DNA of 64,000 nt from Spirosoma agri (GTDB taxonomy: Bacteria; Bacteroidota; Bacteroidia; Cytophagales; Spirosomataceae), in the NCBI RefSeq assembly GCF_010747415.1, contig NZ_JAAGNZ010000003.1:62001-126000 (forward strand), written 5' to 3'. The notes under the pieces are model-generated. The model saw nothing but the letters and a program-made list of their open reading frames with translations. It ran no database searches and was not told the origin of the DNA. Both the position numbers and the translations under genes were made by a program. Numbering within the stretch: the first letter of the stretch is position 1; each line of letters starts with the position of its first letter. Positions 38,501 through 45,598 of the stretch are shown here, piece after piece.

Positions 38501-38652
38501 TCGCCCCTGTCAGTGGAGAGCCCATTGCCCGTCGTAATGGGTATACTGACCGGCGGATTAAAACACTGGCCCCAGACCGGTGAGGTACACCTTAGAAGCA
38601 CCATTGCAAACACTAGGCACCTGCCCATTAAGGATGTGAAGAGATGTTTCAT
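35551..38652 (-). CDS. Mosaic exoprotein: FG-GAP, putative Ig, LRR and sorting-like tail
   Basis: Start at ATG 38652 (MKHLFTSLMGR) gives a signal peptide; the frame opens 4 codons earlier. About 1033 residues. Order: FG-GAP/VCBS propeller (about 35-330; repeated DFNxDGKLDLxV), putative Ig module (TYTATLQPANGLSFEPATRLLSG), plant-type LRR region introduced by WVNRTNW...CQWYGVGC with repeats such as LSSLKELNVSGNGLSGEIP (about 425-670), second near-identical Ig module (LSFEPATRLLSGTPTSP), two homologous 90-residue modules (QPITFWVVNE and EPITFRVVNE), and a C-terminal domain like the 26911 gene (DVRSGQQRQHVKVLRP). Probably exported by type IX secretion and adhesive. Confidence 0.83.
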   Translation of the reverse strand: MKHLFTSLMGRCLVFAMVLLRCTSPVWGQCFNPPVSIPITTGNGLSTDRGDFNGDGKLDLVNTDFFSFNVYFSTESGNFSPRISLEGLDYMQAVVIADFNRDGNLDIAGTNYLFSLVIEYLGDGKGGFSDKIIIENGLLDGIWPRFAFNSLTATDYNQDGKPDLVLADNNGNVVLLPGDGTGGFGLPTLLNVYDPVARVRSVAVGDYNADGQMDLALVFYNSVYVSIRLGDKTGGFGTSTTYFAGSTPTSIVTSDFNLDGKLDLAVSLYTANAVSLLVGNGTGSFKTPIIIPATVTQMSGLAVRDLNADNKPDLVVSGSSPKVSELINCSGLSNTAPQVTTNEIQVATVRAPFSYVVNAFKDRETPNGLTYTATLQPANGLSFEPATRLLSGTPTSPGITSVTITATDPGGLSASTSFSISACSRTPDYSTLVDLFNATKGYSWVNRTNWLVGCDPCQWYGVGCNEQGRVTILNLPDNNLIGTLPASLSALSSLKELNVSGNGLSGEIPPGLGKLTDLTILYMPVNSLTGTIPAELGNLTKLQELYLGGNRLTGVIPSNLRKLSSLGILFLDYNQLSGGIPAWLSELSNLTALDLSGNPLGGSIPASLAALPKLNYVNLSAANLSGCLPTSLTAWCGRRINITENPGLPAYFQYFCTSGMGSCAADNTPPIATSLVNQTATIGTVFSLTIPAFADAQTPNSLIYAATLLPTNGLSFEPATRLLSGTPTSPGIISVTVTATDLGGLSASTTFAITVDPATASNFTLTGVTDVSCLSLTANQYQLDLTPTYSGQTSQPITFWVVNELVPTAEAGSHRLNLYTDNPTIVLKAQQGSATTQFVYNWLAACATSPAAGLNIVGVNTLICQQLSAQERLVRFIPLYTGQTTEPITFRVVNETLPTIEPAPYSLRLYVDNPVVTLSAQQGSRQATYQYKWLAQCLSGARLGTVEGDTGLHVKVLGNPVEAETVEVEIKGLMGQSVELTLIDLQGKVVQQQRVEQAGSVERVSLPVGQSRGMLLLDVRSGQQRQHVKVLRP

Positions 38653-38876
38653 TGTAGGGAGCACTAAATTGGATCAATTAGCTTATCTCAATATACACAA
38701 ATATGCAATTTTACTAAACCTATAATTTATTTTAATAATACACTGGTAACTTTTTCATTATATATAAGCCAATCCAATAAGTAGTAGACTGACGATGGTC
38801 AACCGGTCAGCGTGTGATGCTGGAGAGAGTAGGACTACCAGTAGCAGTGCTGGTTTCGAGGACGGTTAATGTATTT

Positions 38877-38917
38877 AATCACGAAGCCCAACCTTGAGGT
38901 CGGGCTTCGTGATTTTT
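38877..38917 (+). terminator. Terminator-like hairpin
   Basis: AATCACGAAGCCC pairs with GGGCTTCGTGATT and is followed by TTTT. The gene it served is not apparent; the stretch before it (38780-38870) may be a remnant. Confidence 0.6.
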
Positions 38918-38941
38918 CAGGAAAGGCTGTCAACGAGTGCT

Positions 38942-38970
38942 CGTCTCTTAAAACGCTCCTACTTGAGACG
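38942..38970 (+). repeat. AAACGCTCC repeat, best-preserved left unit
   Basis: CGTCTCTTAAAACGCTCC then TACTTGAGACG; CGTCTC and GAGACG form inverted 6-bp ends. Useful as a family reference. Confidence 0.65.
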
Positions 38971-39081
38971 TAAGCTGTTTCGATGACATAAGCGCATATC
39001 GTTAATTAAAAGTCATAGTGTGGAGTCTTATAACTGCTGAAGCCAGAATCAGTCTTTCCCCCTCTTCTCTGATAAATATAG

Positions 39082-39105
39082 TTGTCAAGTTGAACGGCTT
39101 GACAA
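39082..39105. promoter_or_regulatory. Inverted repeat, candidate antitoxin operator
   Basis: TTGTCAAG-N8-CTTGACAA, 44 bp upstream of the antitoxin start, followed by two direct TGACAT motifs. Xre antitoxins repress their own operon through such dyads; binding here is inferred. Confidence 0.55.
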
Positions 39106-39149
39106 GATGACATGTTTCACTTATGTTTGTGACATAGTTCTCCTTTTGC

Positions 39150-39563
39150 ATGGCTACTTCAACTCATCAACCTATCATCTTGACCCGATCCTCACCGTTT
39201 GGAGTAGTTAACTCATCTCGGCAGGGCATGTTGCGTGCGCAAGTCGATGAGGTAGCGGCCCTAGTTGGCCTAACCGATCGGGAAATGGCTTATGCCCTCA
39301 ATATGACTCCACGTAATCTACATCGGCTCAAGGATGAGCAGCGTATTAGTGTAGATGCCTCTGAGCGGCTCCTGTTGCTCAAGAACCTGCTGATGCATGC
39401 CTTGGATACTTTCGAAGGACGAAAAAACACCGTCTTACATTGGCTACGAACCCCCATCCGGGAACTGGCCGAGCAGTCTCCGCTTCAATTATTGGATACG
39501 GTGACGGGCTTCGGGCTGGCCGATGATGTTTTGGGACGGCTGGATTACGGCTTACCCGCCTAG
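39150..39563 (+). CDS. Xre/MbcA/ParS-type antitoxin
   Basis: 137 residues. N-terminal Xre-like helix-turn-helix (LVGLTDREMAYALNMTPRNLHRLK, about 44-70) and C-terminal MbcA/ParS toxin-binding domain (ALDTFEGRKNTVLHWLRTP..., ETGFGLADDVLGRLDYG-type end). It neutralises the RES toxin encoded 8 bp downstream and probably represses the operon through the dyad at 39082. Confidence 0.85.
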   Translation: MATSTHQPIILTRSSPFGVVNSSRQGMLRAQVDEVAALVGLTDREMAYALNMTPRNLHRLKDEQRISVDASERLLLLKNLLMHALDTFEGRKNTVLHWLRTPIRELAEQSPLQLLDTVTGFGLADDVLGRLDYGLPA

Positions 39564-39571
39564 CTTTTCTG

Positions 39572-40036
39572 ATGAGTCTACTGTACCGCATTATTCGGGA
39601 TAAGTATCGGCACACACCCCTGTCTATAGAAGGAAGCCGCTTGTTTGGGGGACGCTGGAACCCGAAAGGGGTTGGTGTACTATATGTAACCTCAACCCCA
39701 GAGCTAGGCTTAGTCGAAACGCTGGCTCATGCTCCCTCGGTTCGCTATGAAGATTTACCTATTTATTGGGTGTTTTCGCTGGAGGTCCCCGATGATATCC
39801 GCTACGTTAGCCGGAATGAGCTACCTGCATACTGGCAGGATCAAACCTACGAGCGCACTCAGGGGTGGCTCAAGGACTGGTTAGCCGCCCCGGATCAGCT
39901 TGGGATAGCCATCCCCTCAGTGCTGGTTCCCTTATCGTACAACGTGCTGTTACATCCAGCTCATCCGTCATTCAGTCAAATAAAAGTAATCAGTCAAGAG
40001 ACCCAGCCTGTGGACCGTCGCCTTTGGCGTTCTTAG
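39572..40036 (+). CDS. RES-domain toxin (NAD-degrading family)
   Basis: 154 residues, full-length RES domain. LYRIIRDKY start, GSRLFGGRWNPKG (conserved Arg), VTSTPELGLVETLAH (conserved Glu) and PSVLVPLSYNVLLHP (conserved Ser), the three residues that name the family. Characterised RES toxins consume NAD+; activity here is inferred from the conserved residues. Cotranscribed with the antitoxin. Confidence 0.87.
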   Translation: MSLLYRIIRDKYRHTPLSIEGSRLFGGRWNPKGVGVLYVTSTPELGLVETLAHAPSVRYEDLPIYWVFSLEVPDDIRYVSRNELPAYWQDQTYERTQGWLKDWLAAPDQLGIAIPSVLVPLSYNVLLHPAHPSFSQIKVISQETQPVDRRLWRS

Positions 40037-40311
40037 TCGGTTAGGTAACCCGTATACGTTGTAGCGAACTGTTGGCAATAAATAAGTCCACATCTGTAGC
40101 AACTCTGTGATAGTTTTCCAAACAGACGCAACCGACTGACTACTTATTGTATTTGCTCAAATAACTATAGCTAAAACCATGGCTTATCAATGAGCCCTAC
40201 TGATTCTCTTGTATAGCCCATGGTTGTCGTTACTGGTTCAGACTTACTCTCTTTTACGTATTGAGATACTAGTATGTTATTCGGCTACGCCCGCGTTTCT
40301 ACCGCACGGCA

Positions 40312-40337
40312 GCGGCCGACCGTCGGCGGCCCGGTCA
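40312..40337 (+). repeat. 26-bp GC-rich insert in recombinase gene
   Basis: Contains the dyad GCCGAC-C-GTCGGC (40315-40327). Removing it restores STA-RQ-DQNLNLQLDNL. Confidence 0.6.
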
Positions 40338-40595
40338 AGATCAAAACCTGAACTTGCAACTAGATAACCTAAAAAAAGCAGGTCGTCAAAAGATCTTTCA
40401 GGAAAAGGTGTCTTCGGCTAAGGTGCGACCACAACTTCAGAAGATGCTGGAGGTTCTGCGAGAAGGAGACACGATCATTGTTTGGAAGCTAGATCGGTTA
40501 GGCAGGTCTCTGAAAGAGCTTTTCACGTTGATCAATGACTTTCAAGCCTGGGAACCGGATCGCCGGATCGATTGGGTTCCGCAGTCTGAATGATG

Positions 40596-40610
40596 CCGCG
40601 CCACGGTGGC
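40596..40610 (+). repeat. GC-rich palindromic insert, copy of 15012
   Basis: CCGCGCCACGGTGGC, identical to 15012-15026; interrupts LNDA-IDTTTA of the recombinase. Dyad CGCCAC-G-GTGGCG has 6-bp arms and a 1-nt centre, the same layout as the 40315 dyad. Confidence 0.65.
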
Positions 40611-40904
40611 GATCGATACCACCACTGCTTAAGGTCGCTTGGTGTTTAATCTATTTGCATCATTAGCTGAATTTGAAAGAGATTTAATTCGGGAACGGAC
40701 CAAGGCCGGTTTAGCTGCAGCGCGAGCCAGAGGCCGCATCGGCGGGCGACCAAAAGGACTCACGCCCGAAGCTCAAGCGAAAGCACGGGCCGTGAAGTCT
40801 ATATATGTTCTTAAAACCCATACGATTTTAGAAATTGGTCGGTTACTTCAATTAAGTCGAGCAACGGTTTACCGCTACTTAGCTTGGCAAGAAGTAAAAT
40901 AACG

Positions 40905-40936
40905 GTTGCTTCAAGAAATGGGCGTTTGAAGAGATG
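40905..40936 (-). repeat. Palindromic repeat, right end
   Basis: On the plus strand GTTGCTTCAAGAAATGGGCG then TTTGAAGAGATG; on the minus strand CATCTCTTCAAACGCCC. Confidence 0.55.
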
Positions 40937-41193
40937 CTTTCCTAACAGATATTCTGGGCCAAATATTGGCATAACTAAACAAAGAAGCGGCTGGCCTCTG
41001 TCGACAAATTTTCGACCGCTTCAGCGACCGTTCCCGGCTGCGGCCCGGCCGGGGAGAGTCACCATGGGCGATACGATGCAGCGCGACCGTTTGTATCCGA
41101 AAAATTAATTGGGTATCTCCGGAGAAGTAATGTAGGACCTTGAGATTAATAATTATTTCCGACCCTAAGTAAGCGATCCATTACGTAATCTAT
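40937..41193. other. Intergenic, GC-rich palindromic patch
   Basis: Near 41030-41060 lies a GC-rich stretch with CCCGGCCGGG and GGCTGCGGCC dyads, similar in type to the recombinase inserts. No gene supported. Confidence 0.4.
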
Positions 41194-42399
41194 TTATTTT
41201 AGCTTGGCTAATAACGTTATACTATTAGCGACCATACCCGTACTGCGGACGTAGTGCCCATAGCGCAGTTCGATGCTCTGCCAGGGCCCAATGCCCAGTA
41301 ATCCACCGGGTGGTGCCAGCCGAAGACCCGTTCCTATAAACTGGCTATTGAACCCCGAAATGTCGTAATCGCTCGTGTAGTATTGGTCGGTCGAGCGATG
41401 CTGACCATAGGCGGCAAAATACCGGACGGCCGTCTGGTGACTAAAGCGATAGAACGGACTCACCGATACAAAGGAGGTTAGTTTAATGGGCGTTTCCAGA
41501 TTGATTGTGTGCGCCTGCATCCCCCAGTCGTCAATGTAATAGCGATAAAACGCCCGAACAATAACCCGGTCGCCCATGAAGTAGTGCAACCGAAACCCAA
41601 TGGGCAATTTCAGCCGATTCCCCGGCAAGCGCTCCACTGTTTCGGCCCCATCCTGAAAATATATTCGGTGGAAAGGCGTACTCAGCAATCCCTGCTGAAA
41701 AGCGGGCTCTATCGTCAGAAACGCCTGTAAGCGCTTATTGATCACCTGCGATATCGACAGGCCGACGTTATAGGAATTACGCGGCTTATAATCAACCGGA
41801 TCTCGGTCGCCGTGGGCACCGGATCCGTAGCCTTCAGGCCGGAGTTCGGCGGGTAAAATCACTTTCCACGTATCGAAGAAGGCCCCCGCCTTCAGGCTTA
41901 TTTCCCGGTTATTATCGGCCGACGCTTTGGCGAAATTCAGGTTAAGCCCATACGACTTGTAATCATATTCGGTCGAATAGGATACGGCAATCCCGTGTGT
42001 GGTACGTCGATCCGGGTTATGCACAGTCCAGGAAACCGACGGGTAAATATGCGTATCGCTCCGTGAAGCCGACGAAACCGTCAGGGGGTCAATCTGGTCC
42101 GATGAGGCCGATGTATAGTGGTCGATGTTCAGATCAAACGCGAGCGTATGTTCACGATTCCGACGATTGGTGGTTTTGAGAACCAGATCAATCGATTGCG
42201 CAAAATCGGTTAGATGCTCGGAACCGATGCCCCCGGTCACGGCGGAATTGTTACCATCCTGCTGGTAATAACTCGATACTATATTTATCTCCTCGACCTT
42301 GAGTTTACGGGACTCATAGGCAGGCTGGGTCACCGATTGCCCATAGCCTGCCCGCAGCAAACTGAGCAACACACCCACGGATATACAGATTTTTCTCAT
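41194..42399 (-). CDS. DUF3570 outer-membrane beta-barrel protein
   Basis: 401 residues with signal peptide (LLSLLRAGYGQS). Alternating aromatic strands, e.g. THIYPSVSWTVHN, HGIAVSYSTEYDYKSYGLNLNFAKAS, RLHYFMGDRVIVRAFYRYYIDDWG, and a C-terminal LRYGHYV...LLAKLK. This is the DUF3570 family. Last gene of a five-gene operon with DUF4266, ApbE, thioredoxin and Rieske proteins; probably the outer-membrane part of a redox system of unknown function. Confidence 0.85.
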   Translation of the reverse strand: MRKICISVGVLLSLLRAGYGQSVTQPAYESRKLKVEEINIVSSYYQQDGNNSAVTGGIGSEHLTDFAQSIDLVLKTTNRRNREHTLAFDLNIDHYTSASSDQIDPLTVSSASRSDTHIYPSVSWTVHNPDRRTTHGIAVSYSTEYDYKSYGLNLNFAKASADNNREISLKAGAFFDTWKVILPAELRPEGYGSGAHGDRDPVDYKPRNSYNVGLSISQVINKRLQAFLTIEPAFQQGLLSTPFHRIYFQDGAETVERLPGNRLKLPIGFRLHYFMGDRVIVRAFYRYYIDDWGMQAHTINLETPIKLTSFVSVSPFYRFSHQTAVRYFAAYGQHRSTDQYYTSDYDISGFNSQFIGTGLRLAPPGGLLGIGPWQSIELRYGHYVRSTGMVANSITLLAKLK

Positions 42400-42411
42400 T
42401 CGTCAGGTTCC

Positions 42412-42636
42412 TTAATTACAGCCGCAGCCTCCCCCACTTTTACCGCCATTGGCTCCGGCAGCGCCTTCCCGATAGAGATAAAAATTCTGCTCAAACTTCT
42501 CCGACTTCCGGGCCGAGAGTTCCATTTCGGCATCGTTGATGCGGTTTTTCTGGTATTCTTTCACCGTTACACAACCCGAAAGGCCGAGTACGATCAGGCC
42601 CATCAGGAGAGCCCTTTGGGTGATTGGTACGTTCAT
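42412..42636 (-). CDS. DUF4266 lipoprotein with GGGCGCN tail
   Basis: 74 residues from ATG 42636; the frame also has GTG at 42645. Lipobox LGLSGC gives a mature protein of about 55 residues. It ends REGAAGANGGKSGGGCGCN, the Gly/Cys-rich tail characteristic of DUF4266. The EGAAGA stretch resembles, but does not match, the DGxTGAT motif that ApbE flavinylates; both hydroxyl residues are replaced. It lies between apbE and DUF3570. The Cys pair could bind metal or be modified. Confidence 0.85.
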   Translation of the reverse strand: MNVPITQRALLMGLIVLGLSGCVTVKEYQKNRINDAEMELSARKSEKFEQNFYLYREGAAGANGGKSGGGCGCN

Positions 42637-42663
42637 GATGATCACTTAGGTTAAAAATAGTAG

Positions 42664-43617
42664 TCAGGCTTCGGCAGGTGCCGTAATTCGAATGTTGGTT
42701 GACGTGTAAAGCGCGTCGTTATCATCAATTATAATGCAGGCAATGTGCCGCATCTGGTTGATTAAATCCATGCCTACCCGAACACCCATGACCATGACAG
42801 GCGTCGCCAGGGCGTCGGCCAGTTCGGCGTTCGGGGCCAGGATGGTTACGCTTTTAATACCCGATACCGGATAACCCGTTTTAGGATCAATCGTGTGGGC
42901 GTATCGTTTGCCGTTAATCAGGGCGTATTTTTCGTAACTACCCGACGTTGCCACGGCCATATCACTGATGGCCAGATACGAAAATGCCTGGTGTTTTGCC
43001 TGATCGGGATCGGCGATGCCAATGGTCCAGGGTTGGCCGTTGGGTTGCGTCCCCCAGGTGGTCAGGTCGCCAGCTGCGTTGACAATCCCGCTTACTACCC
43101 CCCGCTCGCGCAGGATGCGTTTGGCCTGCTCGGCGGCATATCCCTTTCCTATTCCGCCAAACCCAATGCGCATCCCCTTTTCTTTCAGAAAAACAGTCCG
43201 TTGCTCGGCATCGAGCACTACGTTTCGGTAATTGATCAGCCGCACCAGTTGCCGGGCGGTTTTTGGATCGGGCAATTCGGTGAGCGTCGTATCAAAATTC
43301 CAGAGTCGTTTATCCATCGAACCATACGTAATGTCAAACGCGCCCTGTGTCAACGCCGATAACCGCAGTGACCGCGCAATCAGCGCAAACACTTCCTCAT
43401 CAACCGGCACGGGTCTAATCCCCGCCTGGGCATTAATCTGGTTGGTCTGACTATCGTCGCTATACGTAGTGAGCAGTCGCTCGATCCGGCTGATTTCATC
43501 AATAGCGTCACTGATGCAGTCATTTGCCCAGTCGGCATTCGGGCTGACAACGCTTAGCTCGAACCGGTTGCCCATGAGCCGCTGCATCCGCTGGTGGATG
43601 CGAGGAGTCTGGTTCAT
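42664..43617 (-). CDS. apbE: FAD:protein FMN transferase
   Basis: 317 residues. ApbE-fold markers: MGNRFELSV start, GAFDITYGSM, MRIGFGGIGKGYAAEQA, GIVNAAGDL, TWGTQPNGQPWTIGI, MAVATSGSYEKY and HTIDPKTGYPV. It attaches FMN covalently to Ser/Thr of target proteins. No lipoprotein or signal peptide is visible, unlike many periplasmic ApbE proteins. ATGA overlap (4 bp) with the upstream thioredoxin. The expected flavoprotein target is not obvious in the operon. Confidence 0.9.
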   Translation of the reverse strand: MNQTPRIHQRMQRLMGNRFELSVVSPNADWANDCISDAIDEISRIERLLTTYSDDSQTNQINAQAGIRPVPVDEEVFALIARSLRLSALTQGAFDITYGSMDKRLWNFDTTLTELPDPKTARQLVRLINYRNVVLDAEQRTVFLKEKGMRIGFGGIGKGYAAEQAKRILRERGVVSGIVNAAGDLTTWGTQPNGQPWTIGIADPDQAKHQAFSYLAISDMAVATSGSYEKYALINGKRYAHTIDPKTGYPVSGIKSVTILAPNAELADALATPVMVMGVRVGMDLINQMRHIACIIIDDNDALYTSTNIRITAPAEA

Positions 43618-44057
43618 TTAGTCCCTGCTGTTATTGTCTTAATATCCTCGACCATCGACGCGACTGTAAGCGATTGGGGATAGCCGTCCCAGGATTTCAG
43701 CACGCGACCGTTGGCATCGAGCAAAACCGTGAACGGAAACTTCCCCTGCTGGTTGTACTTCTCCGCTAAAGCCTCATTATGAGCCGTCTGGCTGGCATCC
43801 AGCTGATTTCTTGACTTGCGCGGAAAATCCGCCCGTACCAGCACCAGGCGATCGGTGGCGAATTGCCCAAACTCAGCTGACTCGAATACATCTTTTTTGA
43901 GTTTTATGCAGGGGCCACACCAATCTGATCCGGAAAAATTCAGCAAAATAAATTTGTGCGTCTGGGCGGCTTCGGCTTTTGCCTGATCGAAATTTAGCTC
44001 CCAGGTGGGCGCGATGGTTAACAGACTGAAGAAAAAGGAGATGAACAGCAATTTCAT
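43614..44057 (-). CDS. Secreted thioredoxin-fold protein
   Basis: 147 residues, signal peptide MKLLFISFFFSLLTIAP. Active site SDWCGPCIKLKKDVF (CGPC), cis-Pro in GKFPFTVL. Thioredoxin_7/DsbD-gamma-like. Probably reduces or forms disulfides for the Cys-rich partner or Rieske protein in the same operon. Starts 32 bp after the Rieske stop. Confidence 0.87.
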   Translation of the reverse strand: MKLLFISFFFSLLTIAPTWELNFDQAKAEAAQTHKFILLNFSGSDWCGPCIKLKKDVFESAEFGQFATDRLVLVRADFPRKSRNQLDASQTAHNEALAEKYNQQGKFPFTVLLDANGRVLKSWDGYPQSLTVASMVEDIKTITAGTK

Positions 44058-44089
44058 GATACGTCTGATTCGTTGAATATAAGTAATTT

Positions 44090-44626
44090 TTAACTGTAAA
44101 CGACGAGCGTTTTGCCGTCGGTAGCAATCTTGTACACGGCGATTCCTCTACTACCAAAGCTGTTTTTGCCTTTGCCCGTCAGGTCATACCGGGCGCCGTG
44201 TACGGTGCAGTAAAACTCTGTCTTGTTGAAAATAATGGCCTTTTTAGGCTCATGGCTGCACGTTTGTGTTACGGCTACGTAGACGCCCGAACTCGTCTGA
44301 GCCACAACAATACCACTCTGCACCAGATAACCACCAACTGTTTTTAGCGCCGACGCTGCCGAAGACGCCAGATCAATGGTCAGTAGACGGTTTGTAATGC
44401 TGCTCAGGTCGACGCCACTCGCGGTGGTGGTCGTGGACGGTGATGTTGTGGTGCCCGATGTGGCCGTGCTGGTTGTCGGTGATGTAGTGCTGGCGACAGG
44501 CGTAGTGGTGCCCGGGATCGTTAGGGCATCAACGACAGTATCTTCTGGTCGAACGCAGGACGTTAAGGCCGCCATCAGCGCAGCTCCCGTAAAGCCCATT
44601 GATTTTAGAAACTCATAGCGAGTCAT
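44090..44626 (-). CDS. Rieske [2Fe-2S] lipoprotein
   Basis: 178 residues. N-terminal segment TRYEFLKSMGFTGAAL with lipobox LTSC, then a Ser/Thr-rich linker (about 40-72) and a C-terminal Rieske domain. Cluster ligands: CSH in VTQTCSHEPKK and CTVH in FYCTVHGARYDL, the two CxH/CxxH boxes in family spacing. Periplasmic electron carrier anchored to a membrane. First gene of the operon; not linked to cytochrome bc genes here. Confidence 0.85.
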   Translation of the reverse strand: MTRYEFLKSMGFTGAALMAALTSCVRPEDTVVDALTIPGTTTPVASTTSPTTSTATSGTTTSPSTTTTASGVDLSSITNRLLTIDLASSAASALKTVGGYLVQSGIVVAQTSSGVYVAVTQTCSHEPKKAIIFNKTEFYCTVHGARYDLTGKGKNSFGSRGIAVYKIATDGKTLVVYS

Positions 44627-44794
44627 ACAAGTACAGGGAGTAATAAACGATTGAGTAGTTATACATCATTACGTTGAGTAATTTCAGATCGTGGCAACTA
44701 GCAAGCTATATATAATGAGTATAGATAAGTCTTTGCCAAAGTAGCAGTCAAGAAGTTAAAGGCAGAAGGGTAGTAACTCATATCTTGCTGTAAA

Positions 44795-45193
44795 TCACAC
44801 TTGAATCTCTATTTCCTCGAAATAGTCATCACCAACATCAGGCTTGGGCGATTGTTTAGGCCGGTCGATGTAAACCCGAGTTTTGTGAAACAGACTATTT
44901 GGATTTGTCCAATCGGCTGGCCGGATCAGAAAGGGCTTAAGTACCCGATGGAGGTGCTCAAAAACAACCCAGTCGGCAAACAGGTCCTGATTGATTCGAA
45001 GTTGATACGCAGCGTTTAACTGATTCAGTTTGGCCAGCACTAACTCCTCGGGGTCTTTTGAGGAACGATGTCGTTTACGAAGAATGGACGGTCTTACACG
45101 CGCGATCGTGCGCGTGTCCAGTAACAGCCGGACATAATCTGTTACGCTGTACCAGACTGTATTTTGGTGATTGATATAGCGAATTGGCTGCAT
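44795..45193 (-). CDS. Uncharacterised protein, weakly BRO-N-like
   Basis: 132 residues. The start IRYINHQNTVWYSVTDYVRLLLDT resembles the BRO/P22-antirepressor N-terminal pattern (WYSVxDVV...L). The rest is basic in the middle (RKRHRSSK) and acidic at the end (DDYFEEIEI). The full BRO-N motif is not clear. It may be a decayed phage-type DNA-binding protein. Confidence 0.45.
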   Translation of the reverse strand: MQPIRYINHQNTVWYSVTDYVRLLLDTRTIARVRPSILRKRHRSSKDPEELVLAKLNQLNAAYQLRINQDLFADWVVFEHLHRVLKPFLIRPADWTNPNSLFHKTRVYIDRPKQSPKPDVGDDYFEEIEIQV

Positions 45194-45205
45194 GTGATTC
45201 GGGAT

Positions 45206-45450
45206 TTATTGGATTAAACGAGCAACGGCAAAGGCAGCTGCGGCTGCCAGTGCACCAATCACCATCACCTTAAACGCTCCACTAATGGGCGGCTGTCCAG
45301 TGACTTTGCTCTTGAAATAGCCGAAGACGAACAATCAGATCAGGATCAGTCCGCACGAATCCAGCAGGGCCTCATGCGGACTGACCAGTTCATCGGCAAT
45401 GACGACCTGAAGCGACAACGGCAAACCCATTTCCGCAAATCGTAGGCGAC
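45206..45450 (-). pseudogene. C-terminal remnant of a VIT1/CCC1-family metal transporter
   Basis: Minus-strand reading: GLPLSLQVVIADELVSPHEA, an in-frame TGA after CGLILI, then LFVFGYFKSKVTGQPP and ISGAFKVMVIGALAAAAAFA up to a stop at 45206. This is the end of a VIT-family (iron/manganese) transporter; no N-terminal half remains. Confidence 0.75.
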
Positions 45451-45598
45451 AGATAGTCATTGACAGATATTAAAAATTTAGTGTCTTATCAAATGCTCCC
45501 CAGCACGAAATCAGGCAGGCTTTATACGCCGTCTGATAAAATGGGTTAGCTACTGTACAACTAATGCTGAATTTCCGAACTCCTTTCTACCCGATAAA
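45451..45598. other. Short intergenic stretch with weak repeat
   Basis: GTCTTATCAAATGCTCCCC at 45483 resembles the left end of the interspersed repeat. Nothing else. Confidence 0.35.

Larger units (their letters stand above)
38653..39149. other. Intergenic region upstream of the TA module
   Basis: About 500 bases holding a terminator-like hairpin, an AAACGCTCC repeat and a candidate TA operator. No gene supported. Confidence 0.5.
40274..40902 (+). pseudogene. Serine recombinase (resolvase/invertase), broken by short insertions
   Basis: MLFGYARVSTA, catalytic Ser in RVSTA, then a shift; downstream the normal frame resumes as QLDNLKKAGRQKIF, VWKLDRLGRSLKEL, IDTTTA, FNLFASLAEFERDLIRERT, GGRPKGLT and HTH RLLQLSRATVYRYL. 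Lesions: a ~26-bp GC-rich insert at 40312, a ~16-bp insert near 40550-40570, a 14-bp palindromic insert near 40597-40610, and TAA at 40630 where Gln is expected. The invertase is therefore dead, but the domain order is complete. Confidence 0.85.

Noticed and set aside
38780-38917. Possible small RNA ending at the 38877 hairpin
   Set aside because: There is a terminator-like hairpin but no promoter or conserved fold that I can support.
45268-45290. TTAAACGCTCC match as another repeat copy
   Set aside because: It falls within the VIT remnant and encodes its conserved SGAFKV, so the match is coincidental.
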